64,000 nucleotides of DNA. Origin: Massilia sp. Root351. GTDB lineage: Bacteria; Pseudomonadota; Gammaproteobacteria; Burkholderiales; Burkholderiaceae_D. A program made the translations under genes and the position numbers. The notes under the pieces are model-generated. The model did not search any database, was not told the origin of the DNA, and saw nothing but the letters and a program-made list of their open reading frames with translations. The stretch is taken from the NCBI RefSeq assembly GCF_001425045.1, contig NZ_LMDJ01000001.1, positions 62,001 to 126,000 on the forward strand, in the 5' to 3' direction. Below, piece after piece: positions 16,222 through 24,689 of this stretch. Position 1 is the first letter of the stretch; each line of letters starts with the position of its first letter.

Positions 16222-17157
16222 TTAGTTCAGGATGGCCGCCGCGGCAGCCTGGGGCTGCTCCACGTAGCAGGCGTGGCCTGCCTGGTCGATCAGGGCGAAC
16301 GGCAATCCGTGGTGTTCGGCCACCAGGCGGCAATCGGCCGGCGTGGTGACGTTGTCGGCGCTGCCGCAATGGACCGAGGCCACCGCGCACACCGCGCCGG
16401 ACAGCGCATAATTGTCGATGGCGTCGCCGCACAGCAGGTGCACGGCTTGGGTGTAGCCTGGCAGGTTCAGCTGCGCCATGTTCCAGCGCACCCAGTCGCG
16501 CTGGGTAGTGCCGGCATTGCCCGACAACAGGCGGCTGGAGCGTTGCGTGGCCATGCCGTGCACACCCAGTTCGCCGACCGTGGACAGGCGCTCGCGCGCC
16601 ACTTGCGCACCTTGCGCCAGCCGCGCCGCCTGGCCGTAGCCGCGCGCTGGGCTGAGCAGCACCAGCTTGTCCAGCGTGGCAGGGTGGGCGGCGGCGTAGG
16701 CGCAGGCCATCATCGCACCCAGTGAGTGGCCCACCAGCACAAAGCGGCCGGAGTCCAGTACCCCCAGTGCCTGCAGCATCTGGCGCAAGCGGGCGGCGTA
16801 GGCTTCCGCGCCGGGACGCGCTGCGGCCAGCACGGAGGAGCTGCCGTAGCCGGGCGCGTTCCATGCGATCACGCGGCTGCCCGGTGCGGCGGCGGCCAGC
16901 TCCAGCGCGCAGGGCAGCCAGGAGGCGGCGCCCGAGCCTATGCCGTGCAGCAGCACTACGGTTGACTGCGTGGCGGACTGCGCGGCGGGCGCCGGCGGCA
17001 CGCCTGGCGCGCCCGGGGCGGCTGCGATTTCGCGGTAGCTCACCATGCCGCCTTCAACGGCGACCGTGCGTTCCGCGAAATGGCGCTCCAGCAGGGACAG
17101 GGCGTATTGCAAGCCGTCCGCTTCCGGTGCCATGGCGCTGATGCCGGCAAAGTTCAT
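16222..17157 (-). CDS. alpha/beta-fold hydrolase
   Basis: A 311-residue hydrolase. It shows the oxyanion segment LLHGIGSGAASW near residue 75, the nucleophile elbow GHSLGAMM near 150, and a plausible acid/base pair in GSADNVTTP and GHACYVEQP near the C terminus. The layout is that of MhpC/CarC-type carbon-carbon hydrolases and 3-oxoadipate enol-lactonases. In an extradiol operon a C-C bond hydrolase is a reasonable guess. It starts one base after the cupin stop codon. Confidence 0.87.
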   Translation of the reverse strand: MNFAGISAMAPEADGLQYALSLLERHFAERTVAVEGGMVSYREIAAAPGAPGVPPAPAAQSATQSTVVLLHGIGSGAASWLPCALELAAAAPGSRVIAWNAPGYGSSSVLAAARPGAEAYAARLRQMLQALGVLDSGRFVLVGHSLGAMMACAYAAAHPATLDKLVLLSPARGYGQAARLAQGAQVARERLSTVGELGVHGMATQRSSRLLSGNAGTTQRDWVRWNMAQLNLPGYTQAVHLLCGDAIDNYALSGAVCAVASVHCGSADNVTTPADCRLVAEHHGLPFALIDQAGHACYVEQPQAAAAAILN

Positions 17158-17158
17158 C

Positions 17159-17698
17159 TCAGCCTCGCTTGATGCTGGCCAGCGGGTGCTCTGGCGGATA
17201 GGTTGGCGTGATGGGCTTTTGCGCGCCCAGCATCACGCACATCAGCGCGTCTTCCTCGCCGATATTGATCTCTTCGCGGTACACGCCGGGCGGAATCGAC
17301 ACCACGTCGCGGTCGGTCAGGATGGTCTCGAAGCGCTCGCCGTCCTTTTCCAGCACCAGCTTCAGCTTGCCGCGCAGGACGAAGAACACTTCTTCCACGT
17401 CCACGTGCACGTGCGGCGGGCCTTCATGGCCGGCCGGGATGATCATGGTCGAGAAGGTGAAGTGCTCGGACGGGATCACGCTGCTGTCGTTGGCCACGCC
17501 GGTGCCGCCGGTGCCGATGTAGCGCATCTGCGCGCGGCGGTACTTCGGATCGTAGTCGGCCTGGAATTTCAGCGCGTTCCAGTCGTACTTGCGGGTGGAG
17601 AAGCGCGCCACGCGCGTGTTCATCCATTCCTCGAAGGAGGCGCCTTGCGGCTGGTCCCAGCTGCGCTGGATCTGCTTTTGTTCGGATACGTCGCTCAT
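17159..17698 (-). CDS. cupin domain-containing protein
   Basis: A 179-residue single-domain cupin. The first cupin motif is visible as GPPHVHVDVEEVFFVLRGK (two His and one Glu metal ligands); the second motif is weaker, around IPPGVYREEI, where the usual histidine is replaced. It may be a metal-dependent dioxygenase, isomerase or a substrate-binding accessory. A partial metal site argues for caution. It lies between an SDR and the hydrolase with gaps of 15 and 1 bases, so it is part of the operon. Confidence 0.82.
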   Translation of the reverse strand: MSDVSEQKQIQRSWDQPQGASFEEWMNTRVARFSTRKYDWNALKFQADYDPKYRRAQMRYIGTGGTGVANDSSVIPSEHFTFSTMIIPAGHEGPPHVHVDVEEVFFVLRGKLKLVLEKDGERFETILTDRDVVSIPPGVYREEINIGEEDALMCVMLGAQKPITPTYPPEHPLASIKRG

Positions 17699-17713
17699 TT
17701 GTATGCTCCTGAT

Positions 17714-18475
17714 TTAGTTCATTACGAAGCCGCCATTGACGGCAAGGACTTGGCCGGTGACGAAGCGGGACAGGCCGGACAGCGCGAACAGCACCGCGCC
17801 GGTCACGTCTTCCGGCACCTGCAGGCGCTGCAGGGCGCGCCCGTCCTGGTAGGTCTGGTAGCGCTGGGCCGGCACGTACTCGGTGGCTTCCACCTTGGTC
17901 AGGCCCGGCGCCACCGCGTTGACGGTGATGTTGTGGGCACCTTCCTCGCGCGCCAGCGAACGGGTCATGCCCATGATGGCGCCCTTGCTGGCCACGTAGG
18001 CCATCAGGTTGGGCGCGCCCCACAGCGGCGTGTCCGATGCCAGGTTGACGATGGCGCCGCTGCCGGAGGCGCGCAGCGCGGGCAGGCAGGCGTTGGTCAT
18101 CAGCCAGGTGCCGCGCACGTTTACTTCCATCACCTTGTCCCACATGGCGATCTCGATCTGCTCGGACGACCTGCCGCCCGAATTGGTGATGGCGGCGTTG
18201 TTGACCAGGCCGTCGAGCCCGCCCAGCCGGGCCACCGCCGCGGCGGCGCAGGCGTCGATCGAAGCCGGGTCGGCCATGTCGAGCGGGAAGCCGTGCACCT
18301 GCAGGCCGCGTTCACGCAGCGCCGCCACCGAAGCGGCCAGCGTGTCGTGCAGGATGTCAGCCAGCGCCACGGTAGCGCCGGCCTCGGCGATGGCGGTGGC
18401 GAAGGCCAGGCCCAGGCCGCGCGCAGCGCCGGTGACGAGCACCTTGCGGCCGGCCAGGAGTTGGATAGTAGTCAT
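17714..18475 (-). CDS. short-chain dehydrogenase/reductase
   Basis: A 253-residue SDR with TGAARGLG cofactor loop at residues 16-23, NNAA near 92, a catalytic Ser in NLASD near 140 and a YVASKGAIMG Tyr/Lys pair near 155. Unlike the SDR at 14540-15346, all catalytic residues are present. It would oxidise or reduce a hydroxyl/keto group, for instance a dihydrodiol formed by the Rieske oxygenase. First enzyme gene after the transporter genes, 13 bases past the permease gene. Confidence 0.9.
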   Translation of the reverse strand: MTTIQLLAGRKVLVTGAARGLGLAFATAIAEAGATVALADILHDTLAASVAALRERGLQVHGFPLDMADPASIDACAAAAVARLGGLDGLVNNAAITNSGGRSSEQIEIAMWDKVMEVNVRGTWLMTNACLPALRASGSGAIVNLASDTPLWGAPNLMAYVASKGAIMGMTRSLAREEGAHNITVNAVAPGLTKVEATEYVPAQRYQTYQDGRALQRLQVPEDVTGAVLFALSGLSRFVTGQVLAVNGGFVMN

Positions 18476-18488
18476 CTGAAGCGCCTCC

Positions 18489-19337
18489 TTATTTCGTGCT
18501 GGTTGCTGCTTTAGGCAGGTAGTGCAGCACGCGCCGTTCGGCCCATACCACCGCGCCGTAGGTGACGATGCCCGTCAGCGTCAGCGCGCAGATGGCCACG
18601 AACACGGCGGCGGTGTTGCCCTGGCCCTCGCCGTCCACCAGCAGGAAGCCCAGGCCCTGGTTGCCGCCCACCAGTTCGCCCACCGTCACGCCGATCACGG
18701 CCAGGGTGGAGGCGATGCGCAGGCCGGAGAACAGGGCCGGCATGGCGGAGCGGAATTCCACCAGGCAGAAGATCTGCCAGCGCGACGCGTTCAGCGTGCG
18801 CACCAGGTTCACCATGTCCGGGTCCACCGTGCGGATGGCCGAGAGCACGTTGATCATCACCGGGAAGAACACGATCAGCACCGCGACGATGATCTTCGGG
18901 TAGATGGTGTAGCCCAGCCACATCACGAACAGCGGCGCGAAGGCGACTTTCGGCGCGATCTGCAGCGCCAGGATGTAGGGCGAGAGCATGGCTTCGGCGC
19001 GCGGCGACAGGCCCAGCGCCACGCCGACCGCCAGTCCCAGCAGGGAGCCGAGCGCGAAGCCGATCACCACTTCCATGGCGGTGATGCCGAAGTGGCCCAG
19101 CAGGTCGCTGTTTTTCCACATGAAGACCGATTCCTGCAGCACGCGCGAGAAGCGGGGCAGGATGAACTCGGGCATGCCCAGCGCGCCGGGACCCCATTCC
19201 CAGGCCGCCAGGAAGATCGCCAGCACCAGCAGGCTGCCCAGCACGGTGCGCGTTTTTTCGCTCAGCAGCGGGGCGGTCTTGGCGGGCGTGGTCATGATGG
19301 CGGGGGAGACTGAATTGGCTGAAGTTGCGGTATCCAT
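18489..19337 (-). CDS. ABC transporter permease (SsuC/TauC type)
   Basis: A 282-residue inner-membrane protein with about six helices and the BPD_transp_1 EAA-like loop (LNASRWQIFCLVEFRSAMP near residue 185). It would form the homodimeric channel for the binding protein and ATPase encoded just upstream. It starts directly after the binding-protein stop (TAAATG). A second in-frame ATG 15 codons later is a possible start. The NitT/TauT class takes up small organic anions, including aromatic acids such as phthalate. Confidence 0.92.
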   Translation of the reverse strand: MDTATSANSVSPAIMTTPAKTAPLLSEKTRTVLGSLLVLAIFLAAWEWGPGALGMPEFILPRFSRVLQESVFMWKNSDLLGHFGITAMEVVIGFALGSLLGLAVGVALGLSPRAEAMLSPYILALQIAPKVAFAPLFVMWLGYTIYPKIIVAVLIVFFPVMINVLSAIRTVDPDMVNLVRTLNASRWQIFCLVEFRSAMPALFSGLRIASTLAVIGVTVGELVGGNQGLGFLLVDGEGQGNTAAVFVAICALTLTGIVTYGAVVWAERRVLHYLPKAATSTK

Positions 19338-20321
19338 TTAGCGCGCCGTCCCGATGAACTGGTTGGTGAACAGGTCGTTGACGGCGGCCGCCTTGGAGAC
19401 GATGCCTTCGCTGACATAGAACTTCTGCACGCTTTCCATGCGCGCGCCGTCGATCTGGCCCAGCGGCTTCTGGTTGGCGTAGACATATTTGCGGTACATA
19501 TTGAAGATCTGCTCGATGCTCGCTTCCTTGCCCTTGTAGGAAGGGATGGCTTCGACGTAGGCGGCGGTGGCGGCCTTCGGATCTTTCATGATGTCTTCCA
19601 TGCCGCGCAGCGTGGCGCGCACCAGGCGCTTGAGCAGTTCCGGCTTGTTCTTGATGGTGTCGTCGGACGCCAGGATGGCCTGCGCCATGGACTTGAAGCC
19701 GTTGGTCTCGATGATGTCCACCTTGGCGCCGGCGTCGGTGGCGCTGACGATCCAGTCCGGCACGCCGGCCAGCGCCTGCGATTTGCCGGCCGCGAACACC
19801 TGCCACACGCCGGACGGGCCGGCGGCCTGGATCGCCGCGTCGCTCTTGCCCAGGTCCACGTGCTTCATATTGCCCAGCAGTGCGTAGTAGGTGGTGTCGG
19901 TGTAGGACATGACGGTGATGGTCTTGCCCTTCAGGTCGGCCAGCGACTTGATGCCGCCGCCCTGGTGCACGCCGACCATGGTCAGCGAGCCCGCGCCCAG
20001 CACCGCGATGGCTTTCACCGGCACGCCGTTGGCGCGCACGATGATGGGGGTGTCGCCGATGGCGCCGCCGATCACCGCGTTGCCGGCGCCGATCTGTTTG
20101 GCCACGTCCACGCCGCCCTTGGCCGCCACGAAGTTCACTTTCAAGTTCTCTTCCGCGTAGTAGCCCTTCTGCTGCGCGATCATCCACGGCGCGAAGGCCG
20201 GGGTGTTCGGCGGCGCCGGCAGCAGGTAGGTGACTTCTTCAGGTGCCGCCAGCACTGGTGCGGCGGCGAAGGCCATGGCGACGGCACAGGCGGCCGAGGC
20301 GAGGATTTTATGCATGCTCAT
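19338..20321 (-). CDS. ABC transporter substrate-binding protein (NMT1/SsuA-like)
   Basis: A 327-residue periplasmic binding protein with a signal peptide ending at VLAAPEE, then the NMT1-like fold (NTPAFAPWMIAQQKGYY near residue 40). The start at 20321 is chosen because GGAG is five bases upstream; a GTG two codons earlier is less likely. It determines the specificity of the importer and hence the best single clue to the operon's substrate, but the ligand cannot be deduced by eye. Confidence 0.92.
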   Translation of the reverse strand: MSMHKILASAACAVAMAFAAAPVLAAPEEVTYLLPAPPNTPAFAPWMIAQQKGYYAEENLKVNFVAAKGGVDVAKQIGAGNAVIGGAIGDTPIIVRANGVPVKAIAVLGAGSLTMVGVHQGGGIKSLADLKGKTITVMSYTDTTYYALLGNMKHVDLGKSDAAIQAAGPSGVWQVFAAGKSQALAGVPDWIVSATDAGAKVDIIETNGFKSMAQAILASDDTIKNKPELLKRLVRATLRGMEDIMKDPKAATAAYVEAIPSYKGKEASIEQIFNMYRKYVYANQKPLGQIDGARMESVQKFYVSEGIVSKAAAVNDLFTNQFIGTAR

Positions 20322-20336
20322 ATACACTCCTGATTA

Positions 20337-20358
20337 GTATCGAAACGGCGTTCGGTAT
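20337..20358. promoter_or_regulatory. imperfect palindrome between transporter genes
   Basis: The sequence from 20337 to 20358 has arms TATCGAA and TTCGGTA around a GC-rich centre, in the 40-base gap between the ATPase and binding-protein genes. It could be a regulator site or an mRNA hairpin that sets the ratio of binding protein to ATPase. It only loosely resembles the shared motif. Confidence 0.3.
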
Positions 20359-20361
20359 GGA

Positions 20362-21153
20362 TTAATGCAGTTCGGCTTCCTGGTCCTTGCCCACTTTCAG
20401 CAGCTCCATCAGGCGTCCCGCCAGGGGACCGATTTCGGGCAGCTTGCGGCGCGCCAGCGGATCGTTGCGGTGCGGCAGATCGACCACGATTTCCTCGATC
20501 ACGGTGCCGGGGCGCTCGCTCATCACCAGCAGGCGGTCGGACAAGGCGATGGCTTCGATCAGGTCGTGGGTGATGAACAGCGCGGTGCGCTGCTTCTCGT
20601 ACAGCATCTGTGCCAGATCCTGCTGCAGGATCATCTTGGTCTGGGCGTCCAGCGCGGAGAATGGCTCGTCCAGCAGCAGCACATGCGGGTCCACCGCCAG
20701 GGTGCGGGCCAGCGCCGCGCGCTGGCGCATGCCGCCGGACAGCTGGTAAGGGTAGTGGCTTTCAAAGCCTTTCAGGTGGCACTTGGCCAGCAGCGCATTG
20801 GCGGCCTGGTCGCGCTCCTTGGCGGACACGCCGTCGATCTCCAGGCCCAGCCCCACGTTGGCGCGGATGGTGCGCCATGGCATCAGCAAATCCTTTTGCA
20901 GCATGAAGGCCACTTTCTTCACCGGCTTGGTCACCAGTTCGCCGCCCACGTACACCTCGCCCACCGTCGGCAGGTACAAGCCGGCGCCCATGTTCAGCAG
21001 TGTGCTTTTGCCGCAGCCGGACGGACCGATGATGGACACGACTTCTCCGCTGCGAATGGAAATGTTGACGTTGGTAACCGCAGAACGCGGCTGTGAGGTT
21101 TGCCGGTCGATGAAACTCTTGCCGACGTTGCGGAATTCGATTTCGATCATCAT
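20362..21153 (-). CDS. ABC transporter ATP-binding protein (SsuB/TauB type)
   Basis: About 263 residues. Walker A GPSGCGKSTLL, Q-loop MLQKDLLMPW, signature LSGGMRQRAALA and Walker B LLLDEPFSALD are all intact. It energises the importer formed with the two following genes. It is the first gene of the 15-gene unit. The start at 21153 (with GAGAGA upstream) is preferred over 21177 because a putative operator lies at 21171-21186, which would otherwise overlap the start codon. Confidence 0.92.
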   Translation of the reverse strand: MMIEIEFRNVGKSFIDRQTSQPRSAVTNVNISIRSGEVVSIIGPSGCGKSTLLNMGAGLYLPTVGEVYVGGELVTKPVKKVAFMLQKDLLMPWRTIRANVGLGLEIDGVSAKERDQAANALLAKCHLKGFESHYPYQLSGGMRQRAALARTLAVDPHVLLLDEPFSALDAQTKMILQQDLAQMLYEKQRTALFITHDLIEAIALSDRLLVMSERPGTVIEEIVVDLPHRNDPLARRKLPEIGPLAGRLMELLKVGKDQEAELH

Positions 21154-21170
21154 TTCTCTCACAATCATAT

Positions 21171-21186
21171 GTTCCACATATAAAAC
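21171..21186. promoter_or_regulatory. putative operator, copy 3 of the shared motif
   Basis: GTTCCACATATAAAAC matches the porin site at 12 of 16 positions. It is also part of a larger inverted repeat, CCACATA at 21174-21180 against TATGTGG at 21196-21202. It lies between the presumed transcription start and the first gene. Confidence 0.4.
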
Positions 21187-21218
21187 AACGCTTCGTATGT
21201 GGGTTGTAATGTGATTGA

Positions 21219-21227
21219 AATATAGCA
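21219..21227 (-). promoter_or_regulatory. candidate extended -10 element of the catabolic operon
   Basis: On the minus strand the sequence TGCTATATT is a good extended -10 element, placing the transcript start near 21212, about 60 bases before the first gene. No good -35 hexamer is visible, which fits a promoter needing an activator. The palindrome at 21273-21288 would then be centred near -69, a position typical for IclR-type activators. Confidence 0.4.
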
Positions 21228-21272
21228 GACATTTTTCGAGAATCCAGCTTTTTGTCTCAAATAAAAATCAGC

Positions 21273-21288
21273 GTTTCATAGGTAAAAC
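21273..21288. promoter_or_regulatory. putative operator at the head of the catabolic operon, copy 2 of the shared motif
   Basis: GTTTCATAGGTAAAAC is an imperfect palindrome. Together with its GC flank it matches the porin-upstream site (7231-7248) at 16 of 18 bases. It lies about 60 bases upstream of the candidate -10 element. Confidence 0.5.
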
Positions 21289-21289
21289 A

Positions 21290-21316
21290 AAGCAAAAAAA
21301 ATGGGCAGAAATGCCC
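21290..21316 (-). terminator. intrinsic terminator after the small membrane protein gene
   Basis: On the minus strand GGGCA and TGCCC form a five-base stem with a four-base loop, followed by A and a run of seven or eight T. It ends the transcript of the gene at 21401-21700 before the operon promoter. A second GC-rich hairpin (21329-21356) followed by T on both strands reinforces it. Confidence 0.75.
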
Positions 21317-21328
21317 GGGCGTGAAAAA

Positions 21329-21356
21329 GGGGGCGCCGCCCTATGGCGCCGCCCCC
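21329..21356. terminator. GC-rich hairpin, possible bidirectional terminator
   Basis: GGGGG...CCCCC with an internal GGCGCC repeat forms a strong stem. T runs follow on both strands. It separates the small membrane protein gene from the operon promoter region. Confidence 0.5.
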
Positions 21357-21400
21357 TTTTCAATTGAAAGTTGCTCTGGAGTGCTGTTGTTTTTTTGCGC

Positions 21401-21700
21401 TCAGGTTGTAGAGGTCACATGCGCGGCGCGGCGCACGCGCGGCTGCATGGAACGGTCGGGCGCAGGGGCAGCAACGGGTGCTGCAACCGGAGCCGCAATC
21501 GGCGACGCTTGGGGAGCGGAAGAAACCGGCGGCAAGTCATTATCCGGTGTGTCCTGTCCTGCCGCGCGCGGGTGGGCAGGCAGCCAGCCGGCGATGGCGG
21601 CGGTGCCGGCCATGCACAGGATAATGACGGAGATCGCCGCAACTGCGCTCAGCGCTGAGAAGCGGTTGCTGACAGTGGGGATTTTTTTGATGATCGCCAT
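21401..21700 (-). CDS. small single-pass membrane protein with Ala/Pro-rich tail
   Basis: A 99-residue protein. The start at 21700 has AAAGGAGA seven bases upstream; a longer frame from 21766 lacks one. One hydrophobic segment (about residues 15-37) is followed by an Ala/Pro-rich, low-complexity tail with PVAAPVAAP repeats and a basic end. The membrane segment ending in AGWLP resembles that of the glycine-zipper protein at 41142-41726 (AGLLP). No function recognised. Confidence 0.65.
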   Translation of the reverse strand: MAIIKKIPTVSNRFSALSAVAAISVIILCMAGTAAIAGWLPAHPRAAGQDTPDNDLPPVSSAPQASPIAAPVAAPVAAPAPDRSMQPRVRRAAHVTSTT

Positions 21701-21848
21701 GATGATCTCCTTTGTTATTTTGCCGAGACTCAAGATTAACGATCCGGCACGCCGCAAGCTATACATGGCCCTGTATCAAAAGTAAGCAACTGTAACTGGC
21801 CACTTGAAGTGGCGGTACACTGGCATTTTTTCCCTTCTGGAGCGCTTC

Positions 21849-22961
21849 ATGAGCCAGCTGTTCACCCCTTACGCACTTGGCCCGCTGACGCTGGCGAACC
21901 GCATCGCCATCGCGCCCATGTGCCAGTATTCCGCCGAGGACGGCCTGGCCACCGAATGGCATATGATCCACCTCGGCCAGCTGGCGCTGTCCGGCGCCGG
22001 CCTGCTGATGACCGAGGCCACCGCCGTGTCGCCCGAGGGCAGGATTTCGGCCTGGGACCTGGGCTTGTGGTCCGACGCGCACCAGGCCGCGCTGGCGCCG
22101 GTGGTGCAGGCCATCCGCAAGCATTCGGCCATGCCGCTGGCGGTGCAGCTGGGGCACGCCGGCCGCAAGGCTTCCAGCCAGCGCCCTTGGGAGGGCGGCG
22201 CCAGCGTGCCGCCCGCGCACGGCGGCTGGCAGACCGTGGCGCCGTCCGCCGTGCCGCATGCAACGGGCGAGCACGCCCCGCTGGCGCTGGACGAGGCGGG
22301 ACTGCAGCGCGTGAAGGATGACTTCGTGGCCGCGGCGCGCCGCGTGCATGCGCTGGGCATCGAAGGTATCGAGCTGCACGGCGCGCACGGCTACCTGCTG
22401 CACCAGTTCCTGTCGCCGCTGTCCAATCAGCGCACGGACCGCTACGGCGGCACGCTGGAGAACCGCATGCGCTTTCCGCTGGAGGTGCTGCGCGCGGTGC
22501 GGACGGCGGTGCCGGAGTCGGTGTGCGTGGGCATGCGCATCTCGGCGTCGGACTGGGTGCAGGGCGGCTGGGACATCGAGCAGAGCGTGGTGCTCGCGCG
22601 CGAACTGCAGCAGGCCGGCGCGCACTTCGTCCACGTGTCCAGCGGCGGCATCTCGCCCTTGCAGCAGATTCCGCTGGGGCCGGGCTACCAGATCCATTTC
22701 GCCCGCCGCATCAAGCACGCCACCGGCTTGCCGACCATCGGCGTCGGCCTGGTGACGGAACCGGAGCACGCCGAATCCATCGTGGCGCAGGAGGACGCGG
22801 ACGTGGTGGCGCTGGCGCGCGCCATGCTGTACGACCCGCGCTGGCCCTGGCACGCGGCGGCCAAACTGGGCGCGCAGGTGCAGGCGCCGCCGCAGTACTG
22901 GCGTTCACAGCCGCGCGAACTGAAGGATTTGTTCGGCAGCACGCGCCTGGGCCAGCGCTGA
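21849..22961 (+). CDS. NADH:flavin oxidoreductase, old yellow enzyme family (YqjM-like)
   Basis: A 370-residue FMN-dependent ene-reductase. N-terminal APMCQYSAEDG carries the cysteine typical of the YqjM (thermophilic-like) class, and the ELHGAHGYLLHQFLSP block contains substrate-binding histidines. It reduces activated C=C bonds using NADPH; physiological substrate unknown. The ATG at 21849 has TGGAG upstream and starts exactly at the family N terminus. It stands alone between a minus-strand gene and the permease. Confidence 0.92.
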   Translation: MSQLFTPYALGPLTLANRIAIAPMCQYSAEDGLATEWHMIHLGQLALSGAGLLMTEATAVSPEGRISAWDLGLWSDAHQAALAPVVQAIRKHSAMPLAVQLGHAGRKASSQRPWEGGASVPPAHGGWQTVAPSAVPHATGEHAPLALDEAGLQRVKDDFVAAARRVHALGIEGIELHGAHGYLLHQFLSPLSNQRTDRYGGTLENRMRFPLEVLRAVRTAVPESVCVGMRISASDWVQGGWDIEQSVVLARELQQAGAHFVHVSSGGISPLQQIPLGPGYQIHFARRIKHATGLPTIGVGLVTEPEHAESIVAQEDADVVALARAMLYDPRWPWHAAAKLGAQVQAPPQYWRSQPRELKDLFGSTRLGQR

Positions 22962-23139
22962 GGGCCGGGGGCACGGAGGCGGCCGGCCTGCGTCTTAACG
23001 CAACAACACAGTTGTCATTCTTGTACAAAAATCCTCATGGCGAGCGCGGCGTAAGGCCCTATAATCGCTTGTTTTTGACCGTACCCATCAGCAGAGCGCG
23101 GCGGCACAACCGGCGCGGCGGCTACACACCATACAAGGA

Positions 23140-24618
23140 ATGCCTGTGACTCAAACGCTGGCCCAGAAATTGACCCGTACCAAGCCGGTCGGTTTGCACG
23201 CCGAACAGGGCGACACCCATACCGGAGGCCTGGCCCGTTCCATGGGCCTGTTTTCGCTGACCATGATAGGCGTCGGCGCCACCATCGGTACCGGCATTTT
23301 CTTCACCATGGTGGAAGCGGTGCCCAAGGCCGGCCCCTCGGTGATCCTGTCCTTCCTGCTGGCGGCCATCACTGCCGGCCTGACCGCGCTGTGCTACGCC
23401 GAGCTGTCGTTCCGCATTCCCGCTTCCGGTTCCGCCTATTCCTTCGCCTACAGCACGGTGGGCGAGTTCCTGGCCTTCATCGTCGCTTTCTGCCTGCTGC
23501 TTGAATACGGGCTGGCGGCCAGCGCCACGGCGATCGGCTGGTCGGACTACCTGAACAACTTCCTGGTCAACGCCATCGGCTGGCAGATCCCGGAGACGCT
23601 GCGCACACCGCTGATCCTGGCCACGCCCACCGGCTGGGCATGGAACGTCGGCCATTTCAACCTGCCCCCGATGATACTGGTGGCCATGTGCTGCGTGCTG
23701 CTGGTGCGCGGCACCAAGGAATCGGCCACCACCAACGCCATCATGGTGCTGGTCAAGCTGGCCATCCTGGTCTTCTTCGCCGCCGTCGCGCTGAGCGGCT
23801 TCGATTCCAACAACTTCACACCCTTCCTGAAACCGGTGAGCGGCGAGTGGCTGCCGGGCGCCACCGGCATCGCGGCGGCGGCGGGGACGGTGTTCTTCTC
23901 GTTCATCGGCCTGGACACCATCGCCACCGCCGGCGAGGAAGTGCGCAACCCCAAGCGCAACGTGCCCATCGGCATCCTGAGTGCGCTGGTCATTGTCACC
24001 GTGTTCTACTTGCTGGTCGCCGTGGCGGCCATGGGCGCCCAGCCGGCGCACAAGTTCGAAGGCCAGGCCGCCGGCCTGGCGGTGATCCTGCAGAACGTCA
24101 CCGGCAAGGCCTGGCCCGCGCTGGTGCTGTCGGCGGGCGCCGTGATCTCGGTGTTCTCGGTGACGCTGGTGACCATCTACGGCCAGACCCGCATCCTGTA
24201 CGCCATCTCGAAGGACGGCCTGGTGCCGAAGACTTTCCAGAAGGTGAACGCGAAAACCCATTCCCCGGTCAGCAACACGCTGATCGTGTGCCTGGTGGTG
24301 GGCGTGGTGGCCGGCCTGGTCGATTCCACCTTCCTGTGGGACATGGTTTCGATGGGCACGCTGACCGCCTTCATCATCGTGTCCGTGGCGGTGCCGGTCC
24401 TGCGCCGCAAGGACCGCGAGGCGGGCATTCCGACCAAGGGCGGCTTCCGCGTGCCGTTCGGACCTTACTTTGTGCCGGCCCTCAGCATCGGCGCCTGCGC
24501 TTACCTGATGGTCAACCTGTCGCACGCCACCAAGGTGATTTTCACCATCTGGATGCTGGTGGCGGTGGTGACTTACTTCGGCTACAGCATGCACAACTCG
24601 CGCTTGAAGAAGGCCTGA
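23140..24618 (+). CDS. APC family amino acid permease (cationic amino acid transporter-like)
   Basis: About 492 residues with twelve hydrophobic segments; the first contains IGVGATIGTGIFF, the conserved substrate-binding loop of APC transporters. Similar proteins import arginine, lysine or other amino acids by proton symport. A GTG at 23146 has AAGGA at better spacing than the ATG at 23140 and may be the true start. A TATAAT box lies at 23060-23065. The gene ends at a strong terminator. Confidence 0.9.
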   Translation: MPVTQTLAQKLTRTKPVGLHAEQGDTHTGGLARSMGLFSLTMIGVGATIGTGIFFTMVEAVPKAGPSVILSFLLAAITAGLTALCYAELSFRIPASGSAYSFAYSTVGEFLAFIVAFCLLLEYGLAASATAIGWSDYLNNFLVNAIGWQIPETLRTPLILATPTGWAWNVGHFNLPPMILVAMCCVLLVRGTKESATTNAIMVLVKLAILVFFAAVALSGFDSNNFTPFLKPVSGEWLPGATGIAAAAGTVFFSFIGLDTIATAGEEVRNPKRNVPIGILSALVIVTVFYLLVAVAAMGAQPAHKFEGQAAGLAVILQNVTGKAWPALVLSAGAVISVFSVTLVTIYGQTRILYAISKDGLVPKTFQKVNAKTHSPVSNTLIVCLVVGVVAGLVDSTFLWDMVSMGTLTAFIIVSVAVPVLRRKDREAGIPTKGGFRVPFGPYFVPALSIGACAYLMVNLSHATKVIFTIWMLVAVVTYFGYSMHNSRLKKA

Positions 24619-24651
24619 CCGTCGGCGGGCATGTGCCCAGAATGACAAAAA

Positions 24652-24672
24652 CCCGGCCTCGGCCGGGTTTTT
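24652..24672. terminator. intrinsic terminator of the permease gene
   Basis: CCCGGCC and GGCCGGG form a perfect seven-pair stem with a two-base TC loop, followed by five T. An A run before it allows function for the convergent small-protein genes too. Confidence 0.85.
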
Positions 24673-24689
24673 CTTTGGTATTGCCTGCC

